A DNA stretch of 41,880 bases from Ruminococcus sp. AM22-13 (GTDB lineage: Bacteria; Bacillota; Clostridia; Lachnospirales; Lachnospiraceae). A program made the position numbers and the translations under genes. The notes under the pieces were generated by a model, which saw nothing but the letters and a program-made list of their open reading frames with translations, had not been told where the DNA came from and did not search any database. Of this stretch, positions 8,192-15,780 are shown in pieces. The DNA lies in assembly GCF_003471165.1 (NCBI RefSeq), contig NZ_QRIL01000033.1, forward strand, positions 1 through 41,880, given 5' to 3'. The stretch's first letter is position 1, and every line of letters begins with the position of its first letter.

Positions 8192-9130
8192 TTATAACAC
8201 CATCTTAACTGCACCGTACATGCCGGCATCATTTCCCAGAGTTGCCAGCACAAACTCTGTATTAACAGATGCATGAAATGCATATTTTTTATAATGATCA
8301 CGGATAAGATCAATCAGCAGCTCTCCGGCTTTGGATACTCCTCCACCTATCACATATACCTCCGGATCAAATACAGCCGAGATCATGGCACAGGCATTGC
8401 CAAGCTGCTCTCCCACAAAATCCAAAATCTGCAGGGACAGATCGTCACCTTTTTTGGCGCAGTCAAAAACAGCCTTACAGGATAAATACGTCTCGTCTCT
8501 CAGCATGGACGGCCTGTCACTTTCATCCAGTACCTGCTGTGCTTTTTTGACAATTCCTGTCGCAGAGGCATACTGCTCCAGATGACCTTTCTTTCCGCAG
8601 CCACAGACAAAGGTCTCCTCTTTGTTGACGCAGATATGACCGATCTCTCCTGCGGCTCCGAAGGCACCGGCGATGATTTTTCCATCATGCACGATACCAC
8701 CGCCGATACCGGTTCCCAGAGTGATCATCACCAGATCCTTATGTCCCTGACCACCACCTTTCCACATCTCTCCCAGAGTCGCAGAATTAGCATCATTTGT
8801 CACCATGACTTTTTCTATTCCTGTAAGACGCCTGATTTCTGCGGTCACATCCAGAACTCCCCATCCCAGATTGGCACACTTATTTACAATACGCTCCTCC
8901 AGAACCGGTCCCGGAACATCGATTCCGATTCCCAGAATCTCATCTTTCAGGATTCCCTGTTTTTTCATTTCCTCTTCAACAGACTTTGCAATATCACTTA
9001 AAATATAACATCCGCCGTTATCTTTTCTGGTGGGTATCTCCCATTTTTTCGTCAAGTCACCTTCTTCGGAAAACAGGCCAATCTTTACTGTTGTTCCACC
9101 GATATCAATTCCAAACGCATATTTTTTCAT
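8192..9130 (-). CDS. ROK family sugar kinase (glucokinase-like)
   Basis: This 312-residue cytoplasmic kinase has the ATP-binding GIDIGGTTVKIGLF at residues 7-20, catalytic TNDANSATLGE with Asp113, ITLGTGIGGGIV, the EIGH motif at 162-165 and the zinc loop CGCGKKGHLE from 176. In that loop the third usual Cys is His. By family it phosphorylates glucose or a similar hexose. It is the last gene of the operon isomerase, oxidoreductase, oxidoreductase, kinase (12544 to 8192), so it would trap the hexose released by deglycosylation and reduction. Glucose as substrate is inference. Confidence 0.92.
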   Translation of the reverse strand: MKKYAFGIDIGGTTVKIGLFSEEGDLTKKWEIPTRKDNGGCYILSDIAKSVEEEMKKQGILKDEILGIGIDVPGPVLEERIVNKCANLGWGVLDVTAEIRRLTGIEKVMVTNDANSATLGEMWKGGGQGHKDLVMITLGTGIGGGIVHDGKIIAGAFGAAGEIGHICVNKEETFVCGCGKKGHLEQYASATGIVKKAQQVLDESDRPSMLRDETYLSCKAVFDCAKKGDDLSLQILDFVGEQLGNACAMISAVFDPEVYVIGGGVSKAGELLIDLIRDHYKKYAFHASVNTEFVLATLGNDAGMYGAVKMVL

Positions 9131-9158
9131 TTCGTTTTTTCTGCCTCCCGATCAGTTT

Positions 9159-10232
9159 TTATTCAAAATCAATTGATTTTCCGGTGCGTCCTGATTCACG
9201 TACTGCATCCATAAGTCTCAGTACACGGCGTACCTCCGGAATCTGTACCAGGAATTCTTCTTCCCCATGATATGCTTTTACATAATTCTCAAAATAATTT
9301 CTGTGTTCTGTATTTATCTGCGGAAGCGATTCTGTAACAATTCTACCTTCTGGCGCCGGACCAAAAGATCTGGTTGGGCCTGCTGCCGTCATGGTTCGTT
9401 TTCCTCCCACATTGGTCAGAAGACTGGTTGTACGAACAATCTTTCCTTCCGGGAAGAATCCATCCACATAAGCTGTTCCCTTATCCCCTGCTACAAACCA
9501 GTGACGTTCAAACCATTTATCCTGAACCTTATCAGCCAAATAATAAGTGCCCAACTCTACCGTTGCAGTTACACCATTGTCAAAACGAAGCATAATATTA
9601 AAATAATCATCAACTTCGGTATTGATCACATTGCGAATATCTGCAAACACGGATTTCAGTTTTGCGCCTGGGAACATCCAGCATACCTGATCCAGAAGAT
9701 GCACTCCCCAGTCATAGAGCATACCACCACCTTCACTGATAAAAACATGCCAGTCATGCATATTACCGTTAAATCCGTACAGCTGATTTTTGATGGCATA
9801 TACTTTTCCCAGTGTGCCGGAATCATAGACTTCTTTCGCTGTTCGAAAATCCGGGTCGAAACGTCTCTGCTGATGAACCGTAAATTTTACGCCATTCTTC
9901 CGGACTGCTTTTTCCATGTCATCCAGTTCCTCAAGACTCATGGCAACTGGTTTTTCACATATAATATCTTTCTTTGCTGCCGCTGCCTGGAGAACCAGAT
10001 CATGATGCTGGTTATTGTTTGCAGCGATGATAACTACATCTACTTCCGGATCATCAAAAAGCTCCTGGTTATCTGTATATCTTTTTATCCCTTCCTTTAC
10101 ATCTTCAAGCTGTTTTGGATCTTTATCAGCAATTCCCACCAGCTTGATTCCCGGAAAATCGTTGAGCATTTTTTCATGTTCATGTCCCATAAAACCATGA
10201 CCAATAATCGCAATGCGGATATCTTCTGCCAT
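9159..10232 (-). CDS. Gfo/Idh/MocA family oxidoreductase
   Basis: This protein of about 357 residues has the N-terminal Rossmann motif RIAIIGHGFMGHEHEKML, the NNNQHHDLV strand, CEKPVAM (catalytic Lys) and the C-terminal block GGGMLYDWGVHLLDQVCWMF with the usual Asp and His. The start at 10232 is chosen because GGAGG lies 8 bases upstream; a start at 10247 would put that site inside the gene. It sits between another Gfo/Idh/MocA gene and the ROK kinase. In Dgp systems a member of this family (DgpA) oxidises C3 of the glycoside sugar and can also reduce 3-oxo-glucose. This is one of two candidates in this operon. Confidence 0.9.
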   Translation of the reverse strand: MAEDIRIAIIGHGFMGHEHEKMLNDFPGIKLVGIADKDPKQLEDVKEGIKRYTDNQELFDDPEVDVVIIAANNNQHHDLVLQAAAAKKDIICEKPVAMSLEELDDMEKAVRKNGVKFTVHQQRRFDPDFRTAKEVYDSGTLGKVYAIKNQLYGFNGNMHDWHVFISEGGGMLYDWGVHLLDQVCWMFPGAKLKSVFADIRNVINTEVDDYFNIMLRFDNGVTATVELGTYYLADKVQDKWFERHWFVAGDKGTAYVDGFFPEGKIVRTTSLLTNVGGKRTMTAAGPTRSFGPAPEGRIVTESLPQINTEHRNYFENYVKAYHGEEEFLVQIPEVRRVLRLMDAVRESGRTGKSIDFE

Positions 10233-10264
10233 TTTTCTGTCCTCCATTTATTTTCTCTTTTTCC

Positions 10265-10303
10265 AGATAAAGCACAGATATGTTAAGTACCTGTGCTTTA
10301 TCT
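10265..10303 (-). terminator. Intercistronic 13-bp perfect hairpin
   Basis: AGATAAAGCACAG at 10265-10277 pairs perfectly with CTGTGCTTTATCT at 10291-10303. It lies in the 93-bp gap between two oxidoreductase genes of the same minus-strand operon. There is no T-run directly after it on the minus strand, so it may be a weak terminator or an mRNA stabiliser. Confidence 0.6.
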
Positions 10304-10325
10304 ATAAAAATCATCCTGTTTTTAT

Positions 10326-11606
10326 TTATTCCGGTTTATATTCATCGAAATCATATTTGATTGTGCCGAACGGTGTCTCCTGCTCACGAAGTGCAATGGA
10401 TTTTGCCATAGCTTTAATTTCATCAGCAGTTACGCTGCGTCCAAGTTCACTGGAAAGTACAACACCTTCGGAAAGGAATGCTGTCTGCATTGCGATATAT
10501 GGAGAGTCGATTCTTGTTGTGTCATCCAGCTCTCCTCTTAAGTAGGAGTACCACTGTAACTGGTTGTCGTTGTATTTTTCCATCTCAGGATTCAGCATAA
10601 GTTCCTGCATTCCTGTGATATCTCCGATTGCACAGTCGATCTTGTTGTCAAAAAGGACTCCATTTTCATCTACACCGAACCACTCAAGACGTGGATTCTG
10701 AAGGGCACCGCCGCCTACGATGGAACCGCCTTCCGGAACAGCCAGAGGACCACCTGTAGTATCTACATCCAGGAATTTCAGACCACCCTGGGAACCTGCA
10801 ATAAAGCTTGTTCCGATTTCGTCCATATGCATAGCCCAGTCTTCATAGATATCCATGGAAAGTCCACCTTTAAATCGTGCAAGACCAACGCCAAGATCCT
10901 CAACAGGAGCTGTACGGTTTGCAATCTTGTCAATTCTCTTATCTGTCCAGTAATCACAGGACTGGAAACCATATACGCTTTCAAGCTCTGGCATACCAAG
11001 TACATAAAGCATCTGAGCCAGATGATAGATTCCAAGGTCAAAAAGCGGTCCATGTACACCAACTTTTGGATTGATGAAATCCGGGCTGAAGAACGGCATA
11101 TCATATCCCGGACGTCCCTGACGCCTGTGGCCTACGCTTCTTGCATGATAAACTTTACCAAGTTTGCCTTCTTCGACCATCTTCTTTGCAATACGTGTCT
11201 GAGGATTGTAGATGGAACTGATCTGAACTGCCAGCTTTTTGCCATATTTCTTCTGTGCATCATAGAGAATCTTTGCATCTGCATAGCTTGCCGCCATTGG
11301 TTTCTCGGAATAGCAGTCAAAACCTGCTGCCATAACAGCTGTTGCAACAGATGTATGAAGGTTGTTATGAACACAAACCTCTACCTCATCGATATCATCT
11401 CTCTTTAACATCTCACGAAAATCCTGATACAGATTTTCTTCCGGAATTCCATACTGCTTTCCGAATGCTTCCAGTTTATTCTTATCAATCTCTGCTGCTG
11501 CTACGACTTTCAGAGCCTGTCCTCTTTTCTGCAGATTCTGGATAACTGTCATATGTCTGTGTGAGATCATTCCTGTTCCGATAATGGCGATTCTGATTTC
11601 TTTCAT
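10326..11606 (-). CDS. Gfo/Idh/MocA family oxidoreductase (DgpA candidate)
   Basis: This 426-residue protein is longer than typical family members. It has Rossmann IRIAIIGTGMISHRHM, the HNNLHTSVA strand, SEKPMAASYADA (catalytic Lys), and HGPLFDLGIYHLAQMLYVLG with Asp and His positioned for catalysis. A long glycine-rich C-terminal region follows (TTGGPLAVPEGGSIVGGGAL). GGAG precedes the start. It is the second gene of the operon after the isomerase/epimerase. By context it could carry out NAD-dependent oxidation of the glycoside at C3, the step that makes the substrate cleavable by alpha/beta. Which of the three oxidoreductases does this cannot be decided from sequence alone. Confidence 0.9.
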   Translation of the reverse strand: MKEIRIAIIGTGMISHRHMTVIQNLQKRGQALKVVAAAEIDKNKLEAFGKQYGIPEENLYQDFREMLKRDDIDEVEVCVHNNLHTSVATAVMAAGFDCYSEKPMAASYADAKILYDAQKKYGKKLAVQISSIYNPQTRIAKKMVEEGKLGKVYHARSVGHRRQGRPGYDMPFFSPDFINPKVGVHGPLFDLGIYHLAQMLYVLGMPELESVYGFQSCDYWTDKRIDKIANRTAPVEDLGVGLARFKGGLSMDIYEDWAMHMDEIGTSFIAGSQGGLKFLDVDTTGGPLAVPEGGSIVGGGALQNPRLEWFGVDENGVLFDNKIDCAIGDITGMQELMLNPEMEKYNDNQLQWYSYLRGELDDTTRIDSPYIAMQTAFLSEGVVLSSELGRSVTADEIKAMAKSIALREQETPFGTIKYDFDEYKPE

Positions 11607-11704
11607 GATTATTTATCTCCTTTTCTTTTCAATCTTATAGTCAGCGAATATTTGCAATCCGCATTCAATTAATTACCCTTGAACTTTATAGCATCTTCGT
11701 ATTT

Positions 11705-12544
11705 CTACCAGCCAAGAATTTTCAGATATTCGCGGCTTCTTCTTGCACATTCCAGCGGCTCCATGTCGTAATGCTCATCCTGTTCTACCACTACCCATTT
11801 TGCATTCGCCTCAAGAGAAGCTTCAAGTACAGACTCCCAGATCATCTGACCGAAACCTACCGGACGGAATCCGAAATATCCGGTATCTCCCTCTTCCTCT
11901 TCTGTCTCAATACCAATCAGCTTGTACATGTTTTTAACTTCACCTTTTTTGATGTAGTCTTTCAAATGCACTACAGGAATACGGTCTGTGTATTTACGGA
12001 CAAATTCCGGTGCTTCTCCTGTTGCAACATCACACCAGCAGGTATCAAGTTCTGACATCAGATTGTCATGTGGAATCGCATCAAACATTGCATCATAGCC
12101 CCACTGACCATCCGGTAATTTTACAAATTCAAAATCGTGATTATGATACAGGAAAGTCATGCCTGCATCATGTATCTTCTGTCCTACCTCATTGAGAAGT
12201 GGAAGGAATTTCTTAAATCCTTCTGGATTTACCGGACGGTATTCCTCTGCCATGTAAGGCATTACCAGATATTTCACACCGATTACAGAATAATCTTTCA
12301 GAATCTGATCCAGATTTTCCATCATCTCTGCAAATGCAACATGTGCACTGACCGGAACAAGTCCAACCTCATCCAGAACCTCTTTTACGTATTCTGGTTT
12401 CAGTCCGTAAAGACCAGCGAGCTCTACACCGTCATATCCCAAATCTTTTACTTTCTGCATTACCTCTTTGAAATTCTCCGGAGTATTTTCCAGAAGATCT
12501 CTTAATCCGTAAACCTGAATGGCAACTGGAAGCTTTTTACTCAT
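11705..12544 (-). CDS. Sugar phosphate isomerase/epimerase family TIM barrel
   Basis: This 279-residue AP-endonuclease-2-type TIM barrel opens VAIQVYGLRDLLENTPENFK, with GYDGVELAGLYG, LYHNHDFEF, SELDTCWCDVATGE, IPVVHLKDY and a final WVVVEQDE block. These supply the E/D/H/E metal-binding pattern of the family. It has no beta-subunit partner, unlike the three alpha copies, and resembles IolE/IolI-like isomerases. AGAGG precedes the start. It leads the operon with two Gfo/Idh/MocA enzymes and the ROK kinase. A role in isomerising or hydrating the released keto-sugar is inference. Confidence 0.87.
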   Translation of the reverse strand: MSKKLPVAIQVYGLRDLLENTPENFKEVMQKVKDLGYDGVELAGLYGLKPEYVKEVLDEVGLVPVSAHVAFAEMMENLDQILKDYSVIGVKYLVMPYMAEEYRPVNPEGFKKFLPLLNEVGQKIHDAGMTFLYHNHDFEFVKLPDGQWGYDAMFDAIPHDNLMSELDTCWCDVATGEAPEFVRKYTDRIPVVHLKDYIKKGEVKNMYKLIGIETEEEEGDTGYFGFRPVGFGQMIWESVLEASLEANAKWVVVEQDEHYDMEPLECARRSREYLKILGW

Positions 12545-12680
12545 TTTATTTTCCTCTCTTTCTGATTTTCTTTAAATTTATGACTTTTGTTTTGTATCAG
12601 TTCTCTTGTTTCTTTCTGACTATATATTACCTTTTTAGCTCTTTGAAATATTTTCCCAGATTTCACTTTCCAGTAAATTT

Positions 12681-12740
12681 TTTGCACATCTGATATTTCC
12701 GAAATCCCTGATGCAATAAATGAAACATATCTGTTGCACA
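12681..12740. promoter_or_regulatory. RTGCAA motif cluster upstream of the isomerase operon
   Basis: The 318-bp gap 12545-12862 has no convincing gene. It holds TTTGCACATCTG at 12681, ATGCAATAAATG at 12711-12722 and TGTTGCACA at 12732-12740; the last two form an imperfect inverted pair like those at 5370-5407 and 15738-15768. They lie 135-200 bp upstream of the isomerase start on the minus strand. Sharing with the other operons suggests the same AraC-type regulator. Confidence 0.5.
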
Positions 12741-12782
12741 GGCTTCTATCTGGCAATATTTACAAACACTCAAACCAATATT

Positions 12783-12820
12783 CAAAAATGCCCGGCTTGC
12801 AGAAACTGCAAAACCGGGCA
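12783..12820 (-). terminator. Rho-independent terminator after beta2
   Basis: A stem of TGCCCGG with CCGGGCA plus an inner TTGCAG/CTGCAA is followed on the minus strand by ATTTTTG. It ends the operon symporter 1, alpha2, beta2. Confidence 0.85.
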
Positions 12821-12862
12821 AACATTAGTCCCATATTTACTTATCACTGTTTCTATATCATT

Positions 12863-13306
12863 CTACACAATAAGAAGATGTCTCTCATTTACATGATGTC
12901 CAAATTCCGGCATAAATACCATATTTTCCTGATCCGGATCCAGATGTGCCTGAATGATTGGCGGCATATAAGAAGATGTAAAACAGAAACCATACTTCAG
13001 ATCATGATATCCCTGTGCAAGACCGCCTTCTTTCTTTACCTTCAGAACCGCCGGTGTTGTTACAGACCAGTGAGTCTGAAAATCTGCTGCCATCTCTTCG
13101 TTTGTAAAATCTTCGCCATTAATGTTCCACACGATATTTTCTTTTTCAATCTTTTCTCCATCTACAAACAATGTACCAGGACGAATCTGAGAAAGAAAGA
13201 TTCCTCTGTAATATGGCAGTCTTACCTTAAACTGGAAACCTGTTGCATTGCCTTCTTCATCTTTTGTGTTTCTGAATCCAACTGACTGAATTACCTGTTT
13301 TTCCAT
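12863..13306 (-). CDS. C-glycoside deglycosidase beta subunit-like protein (DUF6379 type), copy 2
   Basis: This 147-residue beta-rich protein resembles copy 1 throughout: VGFRNTKDEEGNATGFQFKV, the hallmark LPYYRGIFLSQIRPG, KKEGGLAQGYHDL and TSSYMPP. It starts 15 bp after the alpha2 stop with AAGGAGG well placed. It is the last gene of the symporter-alpha-beta operon and is followed by a terminator. By family it is the non-catalytic partner of the alpha subunit in a heteromeric C-C bond cleaving enzyme. Confidence 0.8.
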   Translation of the reverse strand: MEKQVIQSVGFRNTKDEEGNATGFQFKVRLPYYRGIFLSQIRPGTLFVDGEKIEKENIVWNINGEDFTNEEMAADFQTHWSVTTPAVLKVKKEGGLAQGYHDLKYGFCFTSSYMPPIIQAHLDPDQENMVFMPEFGHHVNERHLLIV

Positions 13307-13321
13307 AATCGATTGTCCTCC

Positions 13322-14194
13322 TTAATCTCCCAGAAGATTTTTCAGCATAATGTGCTGTTTTCTCAATGTCTGTCCTACTTCATATCCCTCATCGTACTTA
13401 TCAGCACCTTCATATTCGCTGAGAAGATATCCCTCATACCCGTTTTCCTGCAAAACCTTGATGATTTCCGGATAAGGAATGGTTGTTTCCTGAAACTCAT
13501 CACTCATGTTAATAAATTTTGCATGACAACAGTAAACGTATGGAAGCAATGGAATGATATCTTCTGGTTTATTCGGTGTATAATTCGGGTCTACCCACTC
13601 ACCCTCTTTGAATTCTGTTCTGAATACAGAAAAGTCAATATTCAGACCAAAATTCTTCGTTCCTGTCTCTTTGATGAAATCTACAAAATCTGTTACCAGC
13701 TTGCCCTTGAGATTGGATGGAGTATGAATCTCAGGACACATCTTGATTCCCAGCTCTTCTGCAAGTGGAAGCGCACCTTTGATGATTTCTCTCCAGTTCT
13801 CTACCGGCTCAAGAAGATCGTTGATAACCGGCATTTTGGTTCTCATAACTGTAAATCCAAGTCTGTGTGCAAGACGGATATCACGTTTCAGCATTTCCAC
13901 AGATTCTTCTGTTGTCAGATCTCTGTCTCCCAGTACATGTGAATCAATCCAGTTACCATATTCCACAGGAACAATCTCATACTTATCGCAAAGTCTCCAC
14001 CATTTTTCCACCCACTCATCTGTCGGATATGGATAATTTTCAATATGTGTATTTGCCAGAATTTCTACCCCATGTGCTCCCATATCATGAATATCTTCAA
14101 AGCAGTCCTCTAATGTTTTTGTCAGTCCAAATTCTGCTGAATAGCTGTATAATGCCACACCACGCTTCGGACCTTTTTTTTCATATTTATACAT
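13322..14194 (-). CDS. C-glycoside deglycosidase alpha subunit-like TIM barrel (DgpC/CarC-like), copy 2
   Basis: This 290-residue protein is clearly paralogous to copy 1. Shared blocks include [49 protein letters not shown] and LLSEYEG. Candidate metal ligands are E155/H157 (CPEIH), D187, H224 and E260. AGGAGG precedes the start. It lies 24 bp after a GPH symporter gene and is followed by its beta partner, so uptake and cleavage are encoded together. The substrate, whether flavone/isoflavone C-glycoside or another 3-oxo-glycoside, is unknown. Confidence 0.82.
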   Translation of the reverse strand: MYKYEKKGPKRGVALYSYSAEFGLTKTLEDCFEDIHDMGAHGVEILANTHIENYPYPTDEWVEKWWRLCDKYEIVPVEYGNWIDSHVLGDRDLTTEESVEMLKRDIRLAHRLGFTVMRTKMPVINDLLEPVENWREIIKGALPLAEELGIKMCPEIHTPSNLKGKLVTDFVDFIKETGTKNFGLNIDFSVFRTEFKEGEWVDPNYTPNKPEDIIPLLPYVYCCHAKFINMSDEFQETTIPYPEIIKVLQENGYEGYLLSEYEGADKYDEGYEVGQTLRKQHIMLKNLLGD

Positions 14195-14218
14195 AGCTTT
14201 TTACCTCCTGAAATATTT

Positions 14219-15580
14219 TTATGCTGTATGCTTTTCTCTTAATTTTGCCCGGATCTCATCCGCATCTTTGTCACTCATTCTCCAGAGTAAACATGCCGCA
14301 GATGCTGCAAAGAACAAAATTGCAGGAAGAAGATTTACTGTAAAATTGATTCCCTTTAATGCTGTCGGTGTCTGCTGTGCATTTGCCACATATCCAAAAG
14401 CACTCATAATTACGATACCAAAGGCTCCGCCTACCGCATTTCCGAACTTTGTAGCAAGTCCATATGTTGCATAAGCTGTACCATCCGTACGAGCACCGGT
14501 TTTTAACTCCATGTAATCCACAGAATCTGCCACCATTGACAGGCTCATAGGAAATCCAACATTAAACAAACCAAAAATGATATCTCCGGCCAGCACCATT
14601 TTCATGTTATCAAACGGCGCCAGGTACATGATTACAAGACCAATTCCCTGAATGATCATAGACCACATCAATACATTTCTTTTTCCGATTTTTTTCGCAA
14701 CCGCCGGTACAAAGAAAGATCCGATGATACCACCGATAGACGGTATCGTCATGATCAATGAAATCATAGTAAAAGATCCAAGACAGTAAATTACATAAAA
14801 AGCTGTCACTGCGATTCTTCCCATAAATGCTGTCATCTGTAATGCCATAACTAATGTGATAATCATAAGATATTTATTTTTTACCAGATTACTGATTGTA
14901 TCTTTAAAAGAAAACGGCTGTGGCTCTCCGACTGGCTGCACCACTTCTTTGGATGTGAAGAACACGATCAGGAACATTGGCACTGCAATAATGGCATAAA
15001 CCAGTGCAACCATCACATATCCATGTCCATTTGCAACCTCTGCACCTGCTCCGGAAAATTTCAATGCAAGACCTGCAGATACACCATTTACAATTACCAT
15101 ACCAAGATTCATTCCGATATTTCTGGACGTATTCAGGATATTTCTCTGATCAGAATCCTCTGTCATTACTGCAGCAAGTGCACCATAAGGAATGTTTACC
15201 AGTGTATAAAGCATACCAGCAATAATATAAATAGCCGCTGCCCAGATTACACCTGCTGCGGATTTTCCACCGAATGGATTAGTAAACGTCATTACACTGA
15301 AAATTGCAAGGAACGGAGCTCCAAATGCAATATAAGGTCGAAATCTTCCGAATTTGGATCTTGTTCTCTCTGCAATCGCACCCATCATCGGGTCATTGAT
15401 TGCATCCCATATACGTGCAAGCATCATAATCACAGAAACTGCAATTGGTGCCAGCCCTACAATATCTGTATAATAAATAGTAAGATATGAACCTACGTAG
15501 GTCCATACAAACTGAGATGCCAGATCTCCAAAACCATAACATATGGTCGCCGCTCTTGTGGCTTTAAGCTTTTTCTCCAT
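14219..15580 (-). CDS. GPH family glycoside/sugar:cation symporter, copy 1
   Basis: This protein of about 453 residues has 12 predicted membrane segments and belongs to the glycoside-pentoside-hexuronide:cation symporter family (MelB-like). Family blocks include YGFGDLASQFVW, YYTDIVGLAPIAV, RIWDAINDPMMGAIAERTRS, FGRFRPYIAFGAP and DSVDYMELKTGARTDG. The start at 15580 is favoured by AGAGGT 6 bases upstream and by alignment with copy 2; an in-frame ATG at 15616 is the alternative. It leads the alpha2/beta2 operon, with a cre-like site and an RTGCAA inverted pair upstream. Probable import of an intact glycoside is inferred from context. Confidence 0.93.
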   Translation of the reverse strand: MEKKLKATRAATICYGFGDLASQFVWTYVGSYLTIYYTDIVGLAPIAVSVIMMLARIWDAINDPMMGAIAERTRSKFGRFRPYIAFGAPFLAIFSVMTFTNPFGGKSAAGVIWAAAIYIIAGMLYTLVNIPYGALAAVMTEDSDQRNILNTSRNIGMNLGMVIVNGVSAGLALKFSGAGAEVANGHGYVMVALVYAIIAVPMFLIVFFTSKEVVQPVGEPQPFSFKDTISNLVKNKYLMIITLVMALQMTAFMGRIAVTAFYVIYCLGSFTMISLIMTIPSIGGIIGSFFVPAVAKKIGKRNVLMWSMIIQGIGLVIMYLAPFDNMKMVLAGDIIFGLFNVGFPMSLSMVADSVDYMELKTGARTDGTAYATYGLATKFGNAVGGAFGIVIMSAFGYVANAQQTPTALKGINFTVNLLPAILFFAASAACLLWRMSDKDADEIRAKLREKHTA

Positions 15581-15629
15581 CTTTTTACCTCTTTCCGCTT
15601 TTTGTTTCGCATTCAATTAACAACCGGCT

Positions 15630-15643
15630 TGTTAACGTTATCT
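15630..15643 (-). promoter_or_regulatory. cre-like site (candidate CcpA operator)
   Basis: Read on the minus strand, AGATAACGTTAACA matches the CcpA consensus TGNNARCGNWWWCA at 13 of 14 positions. It lies 50-63 bases upstream of symporter 1, where catabolite repression sites are common. An overlapping TTAACAA/TTGTTAA inverted repeat is nearby. Confidence 0.45.
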
Positions 15644-15737
15644 GATGGTTGTATTCTATCAAAACGCCCGTATTTAATCTCCGCAAATTTTCTGCAATCT
15701 GCCCCAATATTTTCAAACAAAGAAGTCAAAAAATGCC

Positions 15738-15768
15738 CATGCAACAGATGTTTAACAATTGTTGCATG
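15738..15768. promoter_or_regulatory. RTGCAA inverted repeat operator upstream of symporter 1 operon
   Basis: CATGCAACA at 15738-15746 and TGTTGCATG at 15760-15768 form a perfect 9-bp inverted repeat. The extended half-sites match the 13-bp half-site at 5395-5407 closely (CATGCAACAGATG against CATGCAACAAATG). It lies between the AraC-GH39 regulator gene and the operon it probably controls. Confidence 0.65.
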
Positions 15769-15780
15769 AGCATTCGATTT

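Noticed and set aside
11641..11680. GAATATTTGCAATCCGC resembling the left end of the dispersed repeat
   Set aside because: The similarity stops after about 20 bases, so chance or a very old remnant cannot be separated.
12541..12756. Minus-strand open frame of 71 codons upstream of the isomerase gene
   Set aside because: It runs through the putative operator region, has low-complexity Lys/Glu composition and no ribosome binding site.
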